Below are positions 59,418-64,000 of a DNA stretch of 64,000 bases, piece by piece. How positions within the stretch are numbered: position 1 is the first letter of the stretch; every line of letters begins with the position of its first letter. The translations under genes were made by a program, and so were the position numbers. The stretch covers positions 1-64,000 of the forward strand of contig CALWSF010000013.1 in assembly GCA_944384125.1 (NCBI GenBank), read 5' to 3'. A model generated the notes under the pieces. That model worked only from the letters and a program-made list of their open reading frames with translations, did no database searches and was not told the DNA's origin. This stretch comes from an uncultured Lachnospiraceae bacterium. GTDB lineage: Bacteria > Bacillota > Clostridia > Lachnospirales > Lachnospiraceae.

Positions 59418-59609
59418 ATGAAAAATATAATCCGAGCCAGGCGAAAGGAGATGGGCCTGTCCCAGGAAGAGCTGGGGAAAAAGTGCGGGGTAACCCGACA
59501 GACAATAAATGCAATCGAAAACAACAAGTATGACCCTACTCTTTCACTGGCGTTTAATCTTGCAAAAGAACTGGAACTTAAGGTGGATGAGCTGTTCACA
59601 CCGGAATGA
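59418..59609 (+). CDS. XRE-family (YozG-like) helix-turn-helix regulator
   Basis: A 63-residue regulator consisting only of the HTH domain: RARRKEMGLSQEELGKKCGV, then TRQTINAIENNKYDPTLSLA and LELKVDELF. It likely represses its own operon through the twin AAATGT-N12-ACATTT sites. It is co-transcribed with the three-helix membrane protein. Confidence 0.93.
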   Translation: MKNIIRARRKEMGLSQEELGKKCGVTRQTINAIENNKYDPTLSLAFNLAKELELKVDELFTPE

Positions 59610-59643
59610 GCCCTTTATCTGTTTTTCGGCAGATAAAGGGCTC
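59608..59643 (+). terminator. Terminator of the XRE operon
   Basis: GAGCCCTTTATCTG (59608-59621) and CAGATAAAGGGCTC (59630-59643) form a perfect 14-bp stem that starts within the stop codon. Only ACTTTG follows, so the T run is poor. Confidence 0.7.
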
Positions 59644-59686
59644 ACTTTGAATTTATCTGTGCAATTATATCAGTAAACGGGCATCA

Positions 59687-60079
59687 TCAGAGCCTCTCAA
59701 GAATTTCCTTTCTCTTGGCCTCATACTCCTCCCTCGTAATCGTTCCTGTTTCATACAGTTCCTCTGCCGCTTTCAGTCGAAGCTCAATATCTCCCGCAAG
59801 CTGTGCTGTCTCTGAATCCGTTTTCTCATGAGCGACACTCCGATCCCGGATCTCTTCCCCGTCGTCTATAACAATCTCATGTGTGCTGATTCCCTTATCT
59901 GAAAAAGCATTGACACCGTTCATCACTGTTATGACTACTGCCATCAGTGTCCAGAAAATACCGAAAATCCCCGCTGCCGGCATAACGATAAACAGACCTA
60001 TCATACAGAACACAACACCGACAAAAAAACCTGCCATGGACTGGGTCTTCCCGGGTTTAACCCTTATCTTTTTTGACAT
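59687..60079 (-). CDS. SHOCT-domain membrane protein
   Basis: A 130-residue protein with two helices (SMAGFFVGVVFCMIGLFIVM, GIFGIFWTLMAVVITVMNG) and a C-terminal SHOCT motif (LKAAEELYETGTITREEYEA), a short oligomerisation module. Function unknown. AAAGGGAGGG precedes the ATG. It lies 34 bp after the YcxB-like gene and may be cotranscribed with it. Confidence 0.85.
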   Translation of the reverse strand: MSKKIRVKPGKTQSMAGFFVGVVFCMIGLFIVMPAAGIFGIFWTLMAVVITVMNGVNAFSDKGISTHEIVIDDGEEIRDRSVAHEKTDSETAQLAGDIELRLKAAEELYETGTITREEYEAKRKEILERL

Positions 60080-60113
60080 TAATATCCCTCCCTTTAAAAT
60101 CTGCCGGAATACC

Positions 60114-60617
60114 CTATATTTCCTGTACTTTTAAACCCGTATTTTCTTCTATAAAACCACGGAACTGTTCTGCGGTTCCTCCTGTAAGACTGTTCTTGGC
60201 ATAGACCTGAGCATGATTCCGGCCAAATATAAGAATAAAATAATTCTTATCCTCCGCAAGCGTTTCGATTTTATCATAATGCCATTCTGTGGTTCCCATC
60301 TCTGTGGAAGACACATAGCGATCTACATAAAAATCGGATTTCGCATGAGTCATGCCGGGAAGAATTTTTTTCATGGCAAAATGTCCGTTTATCCGATCCT
60401 CAAAGAGAATCGCGCCAAGCACAACAACAACTGCTGCCAGGGTCATAATATTCATCCCTTCTACAAAAAGAAAAATAGTTCCGACACCAACAACTGCCCA
60501 TGCGAAAATATGTGATCTGCGGCTGTGTTTTTTTCTTACTGTTTTTCTCAGTGCTCTCGCCATCGATGAAAAGGCAGCCTTATCATAATCTGTCTCAAAT
60601 GAGAATAAAGGTTCCAC
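60114..60617 (-). CDS. YcxB-like membrane protein
   Basis: A 167-residue protein with two central helices (IFAWAVVGVGTIFLFVEG, IMTLAAVVVVLGAILFE) and a C-terminal soluble domain (STEMGTTEWHYDKIETLAED, then YFILIFGRNHAQVYAKNSL), the layout of the YcxB family of unknown function. GGAGGTGCGGAGTG precedes the start. It precedes the SHOCT gene. Confidence 0.8.
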   Translation of the reverse strand: MEPLFSFETDYDKAAFSSMARALRKTVRKKHSRRSHIFAWAVVGVGTIFLFVEGMNIMTLAAVVVVLGAILFEDRINGHFAMKKILPGMTHAKSDFYVDRYVSSTEMGTTEWHYDKIETLAEDKNYFILIFGRNHAQVYAKNSLTGGTAEQFRGFIEENTGLKVQEI

Positions 60618-60702
60618 TCCGCACCTCCTCTGTTTCGTTTTTGTTCTTTAATCCAATTTACCCAAACCGATCCCCGGCTGCTCTTTTCCCGTTCATGTCC
60701 GG

Positions 60703-61203
60703 TCAGGTGTCCAGTTCACAGTAATAAAGAATATCTGTGTCCGCATCATAAACTCCCAGGGTAAAATTGAATGATGCCCTGTCAGGTATCTCTGTCCTTT
60801 CGGTTTTCCCATCTCCTGCCTGTCTGTCTATAAGAATGTAATACCCGTTTTCAATTTCCGGTACAAGAGGATTCCCCTCATCGTCGGCCACAAACGGTCC
60901 CGTCTTTTTTGTCTCATCACTCAGTCCGTATACAATGGCTGTTGCCGTATCATCCATAGGAAATGACTTCCATCCGGAATCATGTCTGATCTGATTAAGA
61001 ACATTTTCATCCGGACATCTGAGTGTGACAAATTCGATTCCGTCTCCATGAAATCCCCCATGATTGTCAATAGAAGATATCTCCTCACAGCCTGAAACCT
61101 CAATTCCCAGTCCCTGCGACACTAAAGCCTGCTCACTTTGTTTGGCGCAGGCACTCATTAAAAACAAAGCTGTTATGGCTAAAACAAAAAATACCCTTTT
61201 CAC
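60703..61203 (-). CDS. Uncharacterised lipoprotein
   Basis: A 166-residue lipoprotein with signal peptide VKRVFFVLAITALFLMSACA (lipobox MSAC near residue 19). The mature part is acidic (EVSGCEEISSIDNHGGFHGD, YCELDT at the end) and not recognised. A longer frame exists upstream, but GGAGGAGAAGGC lies directly before the GTG at 61203, and this start creates the signal peptide. Confidence 0.7.
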   Translation of the reverse strand: MKRVFFVLAITALFLMSACAKQSEQALVSQGLGIEVSGCEEISSIDNHGGFHGDGIEFVTLRCPDENVLNQIRHDSGWKSFPMDDTATAIVYGLSDETKKTGPFVADDEGNPLVPEIENGYYILIDRQAGDGKTERTEIPDRASFNFTLGVYDADTDILYYCELDT

Positions 61204-61342
61204 GCCTTCTCCTCCAATCTGTTTTCTGACTTCTGAACCGCCTGCCGTCTGCATTTTTATTTCTTTAATTATATCAGACAATCTGAGGACTCTACAAATA
61301 AAGTTTTCCTTACATTGCCCTTGAGAAAATTTAAAAAATTTC

Positions 61343-61391
61343 ATAAAAAAACAGGAATCCCAGACAAATCATCTGAAAACGGATTCCTGTT
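61343..61391 (-). terminator. Terminator of the isopropylmalate-dehydrogenase-family gene
   Basis: AACAGGAATCC (61350-61360) pairs with GGATTCCTGTT (61381-61391); a T run follows on the minus strand. Confidence 0.85.
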
Positions 61392-61406
61392 TTTTACTTA
61401 TCAGCG

Positions 61407-62483
61407 TCAACCTCCCAGTCGTCTGGCAAGATGCCTGCAGACAGCATCTCCTGTCTGAGAAGTTGTGGCACAGCCGCCCATCTCCGCCGTAAGCTCTTTC
61501 CCTTCCATCAGCGTATCCTGAATGGACTCAATCATCTGCGCTCCATACTCCTCATAGCCCAGATGATCCAGAAGCTGGCTGGCTGACCAGATGGCCGCCA
61601 TGGGATTTGCCTTCCCCTGTCCTGCAATATCCGGAGCAGAACCGTGAATGGGCTCGAACATGGACGGAAATGCGCCCTCCGGATTGACATTTGCCCCTGC
61701 GGCCAGTCCCATTCCCCCTGCAATGGCAGCTCCCAAATCAGTAAGGATATCGCCAAACAGGTTGGAAGTTACCACAACCTGAAAGCGGCCTGGATCCTGA
61801 ACCATATGGCAGGCAGCCGCATCCACCAGATATTCATGCGCAGGAATATCCGGGTATCTGGCAGCCGTCTCATGAAAAATTTTATCCCAGAACACCATGG
61901 AATAGTTAAGAGCATTTCCCTTGCTCACACTGGTTACACTCCATCCCTTTTTCTTTGCCAGTTCAAAAGCATACGTCATAATCCGCTCACACCCTTTGCG
62001 GGTAAACACACCTGTCTGGTGGACGTATTCCTCCGGCGTACCCTCATTATACCAGCCGCCCTCGCCGGAATATTCTCCTTCACTGTTCTCCCGGATAAAA
62101 ATCATATTTATATCTTCCCGGTTCACATTTTTAAGCGGACAGGGCGCTCCTTTAAGAAGTCTTACCGGGCGCACATTTACGTACTGATCAAAGCCCTTTC
62201 GGATTTTAAGCAGAAGCTCCCGCAGCGATATGTGATCCGGCACGCCGGGATAGCCCACAGCCCCCAGAAAGATGGCATCAAAATCTTTCAGTATCTCCAG
62301 ACCGTCTTCCGGCATCATCCTTCCCTCCCGGAGATAATACTCACATCCCCAGGGAAAATACGTATATTCAAACCTGAATCCGCCGTCAGAATCTGCCACG
62401 CAGTCCAGAGTTTTGATACCCTCGGCAACCACATCAGGACCGATGCCGTCTCCGGCTATAACGGCGATTTTATATATTTTCAT
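61407..62483 (-). CDS. Tartrate/D-malate dehydrogenase-type beta-decarboxylating dehydrogenase
   Basis: A 358-residue NAD-dependent enzyme of the isocitrate/isopropylmalate dehydrogenase family: IAVIAGDGIGPDVVAEG at the start, VNVRPVRLL (substrate arginines), the catalytic YSGEGG and GNALNYSMVFW (Lys replaced in this reading by the KGNALN segment), TSNLFGDILTDLGAAIAGG and EPIHGSAPDIAGQGKANP. Sequence flavour is that of tartrate dehydrogenase/D-malate dehydrogenase rather than LeuB, and there are no leu genes nearby. AGGAGG precedes ATG. It is a single gene with its own promoter and terminator. Confidence 0.85.
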   Translation of the reverse strand: MKIYKIAVIAGDGIGPDVVAEGIKTLDCVADSDGGFRFEYTYFPWGCEYYLREGRMMPEDGLEILKDFDAIFLGAVGYPGVPDHISLRELLLKIRKGFDQYVNVRPVRLLKGAPCPLKNVNREDINMIFIRENSEGEYSGEGGWYNEGTPEEYVHQTGVFTRKGCERIMTYAFELAKKKGWSVTSVSKGNALNYSMVFWDKIFHETAARYPDIPAHEYLVDAAACHMVQDPGRFQVVVTSNLFGDILTDLGAAIAGGMGLAAGANVNPEGAFPSMFEPIHGSAPDIAGQGKANPMAAIWSASQLLDHLGYEEYGAQMIESIQDTLMEGKELTAEMGGCATTSQTGDAVCRHLARRLGG

Positions 62484-62530
62484 CAGAATACCTCCTATTT
62501 CGCTTTTACCTCTGCTATCTTGCTGCTTCC

Positions 62531-62560
62531 ATTATATCTCACGGGCTGTCCCCGTTACAA
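62531..62560 (-). promoter_or_regulatory. Promoter of the dehydrogenase gene
   Basis: Minus strand: TTGTAA (62560-62555), 18 bases, TATAAT (62536-62531); leader about 40 bases. Confidence 0.6.
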
Positions 62561-62648
62561 CCTCCGTTTGTGAAAAAGAGAGAATCCGACACTGCCAAAT
62601 GAGTCTCTTTCTAAAGCCTGGCCGGAAAAAGAAAGCTTAAAAGACAAG

Positions 62649-62677
62649 TTGTTAAACCGGTCTGCTGCTGTTATAAT
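62649..62677 (+). promoter_or_regulatory. Promoter of the SGNH/rhodanese pair
   Basis: TTGTTA (62649-62654), 17 bases, TATAAT (62672-62677); leader about 24 bases with GGGGAGG before the ATG. Confidence 0.75.
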
Positions 62678-62707
62678 AATCATGATTTCAGTCGGGGAGG
62701 TAAAAAC

Positions 62708-63250
62708 ATGAAAATTATCTGTTTTGGCGATTCCAACACCTATGGATACAACCCTTATTCCCTTTTTGGAGGCCGTTATGAAAAAGACAGCCGCTGGACG
62801 GATATCCTGGCGGACAAAACCGGCTGGGAGGTCTCCAATCAGGGCGAAAACGGCCGTTCTGTTCCCCCTTCCGGAACGCTTCTCTCCTTTCCGGAAGGCA
62901 CCGATCTTCTGATCGTCATGCTCGGCACCAACGATATTCTGCAGGGGCAAAGCTGTGGTCAGACTGCAGAGCACATGGAGCGCTTTCTTCTGGATATCCT
63001 GCCAAAGACGGAAAAAATTCTTTTGATTGCCCCTCCGCCTCTGGCACCCGGCAAGTGGGTTTCCAGTCAGGAACTGACTGACCGGTCCAAAAACCTTTCC
63101 CGGCATTACCGTTCTGTCGCTGCCCGGCTGCATATCCGCTTTGCAGATGCCGGAAACTGGAATATTGAATTGTCCTGTGATGGCGTACATTTTACCCCGA
63201 AGGGACACCGCACATTTGCGGATAAAATTTACAAGGAGATTACAAAATGA
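62708..63250 (+). CDS. SGNH/GDSL-family esterase
   Basis: A 180-residue hydrolase: IICFGDSNTYGYNP with the catalytic Ser in block I, NQGENGRSVP (block II Gly), VMLGTNDIL (block III Asn) and DGVHFTPKGHRTFADKI (block V Asp and His). All four SGNH residues are present. It lacks a signal peptide and so acts in the cytoplasm, probably as an arylesterase or acetylesterase. Its stop overlaps the rhodanese gene by four bases. Confidence 0.92.
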   Translation: MKIICFGDSNTYGYNPYSLFGGRYEKDSRWTDILADKTGWEVSNQGENGRSVPPSGTLLSFPEGTDLLIVMLGTNDILQGQSCGQTAEHMERFLLDILPKTEKILLIAPPPLAPGKWVSSQELTDRSKNLSRHYRSVAARLHIRFADAGNWNIELSCDGVHFTPKGHRTFADKIYKEITK

Positions 63251-63636
63251 GACAAATACTGATACGATCTGTAATACTGGCAATTCCACTTCTTCTGGCA
63301 GGCTGCAGCAAATCATCCTCAGAAAACACCTACCATCAGATCAGCCAGGAAGAAGCAAAAGAAATGATGGATTCACAGGAAGTCCTGATCCTGGATGTAC
63401 GGGAGCAGGACGAGTATGACAGCGGACACATTCCCGGCGCCGTTCTTCTTCCGGTGGGAAATATTGCGGAAGATACTGCCGCCTCTGTCATTCCGGAAAA
63501 AGACACAACTGTGCTTGTTTACTGCCGAAGCGGAAACCGGAGCAAAAAGGCCTCCGGAGCTCTGGCTGAACTGGGATATACGAATATCTATGAATTCGGC
63601 GGTATTTCCACATGGCCATACGAGACAGAAAAATAA
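63247..63636 (+). CDS. Rhodanese-domain lipoprotein
   Basis: A 129-residue protein with lipobox LLAGC (near residue 19) and a single rhodanese domain: LILDVREQDEYDSGHIPGAV, then the active-site loop VYCRSGNRSKKA with its Cys, and FGGISTWPY. It is thus an exported, membrane-tethered sulfurtransferase or persulfide handler. The start overlaps the esterase gene (ATGA). Confidence 0.92.
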   Translation: MRQILIRSVILAIPLLLAGCSKSSSENTYHQISQEEAKEMMDSQEVLILDVREQDEYDSGHIPGAVLLPVGNIAEDTAASVIPEKDTTVLVYCRSGNRSKKASGALAELGYTNIYEFGGISTWPYETEK

Positions 63637-63682
63637 GAAAACAATTCTGTCATTTTAAAACATTTTGATTTCACTTTACGCA

Positions 63683-63717
63683 GAGGGAGTCTCATCAGAT
63701 TGATGACAGGCTCCCTC
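63683..63717. terminator. Convergent terminator
   Basis: GAGGGAG (63683-63689) and CTCCCTC (63711-63717) with TCA/TGA pairs inside; TTTAC follows on the plus strand. It separates the rhodanese gene from the incomplete minus-strand gene. Confidence 0.65.
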
Positions 63718-63760
63718 TTTACAGATATTCTTTCTGAATTTTAAATTAAAACCATCTTTC

Positions 63761-64000
63761 TCACTGTGCTCCCGACATCCCGTCCGCTTCAACCGGAGGC
63801 CAGGAAGGATTTTCCACCGCATACCATTTATTCTCCAAAACAATATAGCAGTCATCAATCCATACATACGAAAAGGATGCCTCCCCTCCGTTAATTTCAA
63901 AGCTGCAGGATTCTCCTCCCGCATAAACTTCATTTGGCGCCTCCCCTTCAGCATAGTCTTCATATCTGAGATCAAGTCCTGCCGCCCAGTCCATGACACT
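63761..64000 (-). CDS. Incomplete gene: C-terminal part of an uncharacterised acidic protein
   Basis: The frame is open to the window edge, so the start is probably outside, although an internal ATG at 63994 could serve. The visible 79 residues are acidic and beta-rich (YEDYAEGEAPNEVYAGGESC, SFSYVWIDDCYIVLENKWYA) and end PPVEADGMSGAQ. I do not recognise a family. An overlapping open frame (63676-63999) is basic and disordered-looking and is probably a shadow. Confidence 0.5.
   Translation of the reverse strand, partial: SVMDWAAGLDLRYEDYAEGEAPNEVYAGGESCSFEINGGEASFSYVWIDDCYIVLENKWYAVENPSWPPVEADGMSGAQ

Noticed and set aside
63676-63999. 107-codon minus-strand frame at the window end
   Set aside because: It overlaps the acidic frame 63761-64000, runs into the terminator hairpin and has an unlikely basic composition; the other frame is the better candidate.
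1-64000. tRNA, rRNA, CRISPR, transposase or prophage genes
   Set aside because: None could be recognised on either strand by eye; a covariance-model scan could still find a small RNA gene.

Overview
The window reads as chromosomal DNA of an anaerobic, spore-forming Firmicute, most likely a member of the Lachnospiraceae/Clostridia. The evidence is a single-chain pyruvate:ferredoxin oxidoreductase (NifJ), an alpha/beta-type small acid-soluble spore protein, DUF1848, VanW and HAAS/PadR proteins, the cmk, ispH and rpsA genes, strong AGGAGG ribosome sites, and the oxygen-independent (cobalt-early) cobalamin pathway. No phage, transposase, CRISPR array, rRNA or tRNA gene was seen.

Layout. 1-9.8 kb: alpha/beta hydrolase, an uncharacterised protein, nifJ and a VanW-type membrane protein on the minus strand, then a PHP phosphoesterase overlapping a DUF1848 protein on the plus strand. 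9.9-17.3 kb: an AT-rich orphan, a HemC-CobA-HemD fusion with precorrin-2 dehydrogenase, two small plus-strand proteins (one HPr-like), an AI-2E-type permease with an AlaX editing protein, and a Cys/Gly-rich microprotein. 17.3-25.4 kb: cobalamin lower-ligand and late genes (cobT, cobU, cobS, an MBL hydrolase, a short cobU paralogue, cbiB, cobD, cbiP, cbiC). 25.7-33.6 kb: an RND pump operon with two TolC-like proteins and a truncated adaptor, divergent from a two-component system. 33.6-41.9 kb: the corrin-ring operon cbiD-F-G-H-JE-A-T plus dus. 42-44 kb: spore protein, low-complexity exported protein, HAAS membrane protein and PadR regulator. 44.2-50.8 kb: rpsA, ispH and cmk, interrupted by a lysR, M29-like hydrolase and DAACS transporter module. 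51-55.8 kb: anchored aryl-sulfotransferase, a 79-residue protein with a Na+-decarboxylase-like motif, a P-loop kinase, a DUF3298-like lipoprotein and a GNAT protein. 55.9-59 kb: a cobalamin riboswitch and cbiMNQO cobalt transporter. 59-64 kb: a membrane protein/XRE pair with twin operators, SHOCT and YcxB proteins, a lipoprotein, an isopropylmalate-dehydrogenase-family enzyme, an SGNH hydrolase, a rhodanese lipoprotein and an incomplete gene at the edge.

How it works together. Most of the window serves tetrapyrrole and B12 synthesis: porphobilinogen to uroporphyrinogen III and sirohydrochlorin (10.6-13.5 kb), corrin ring (33.6-41.9 kb), late steps (17.3-25.4 kb) and cobalt uptake (56-59 kb). 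Cobalt chelatase (CbiK/CbiX) and CbiL are not in the window. Only the transporter has a visible B12 riboswitch; the three biosynthetic promoters I could place have short leaders.

The observations I consider most worth a second look are: the Cys/Gly microprotein behind a sigma-K-like promoter; the spore-protein gene whose Shine-Dalgarno lies in a hairpin that a sigma-G-like start would omit; the pair of 24-bp operators flanking the XRE promoter; the RND/TolC-like operon with a decapitated adaptor; and the 79-residue protein carrying a GGADGPTSI motif. All names come from reading motifs by eye without database searches.
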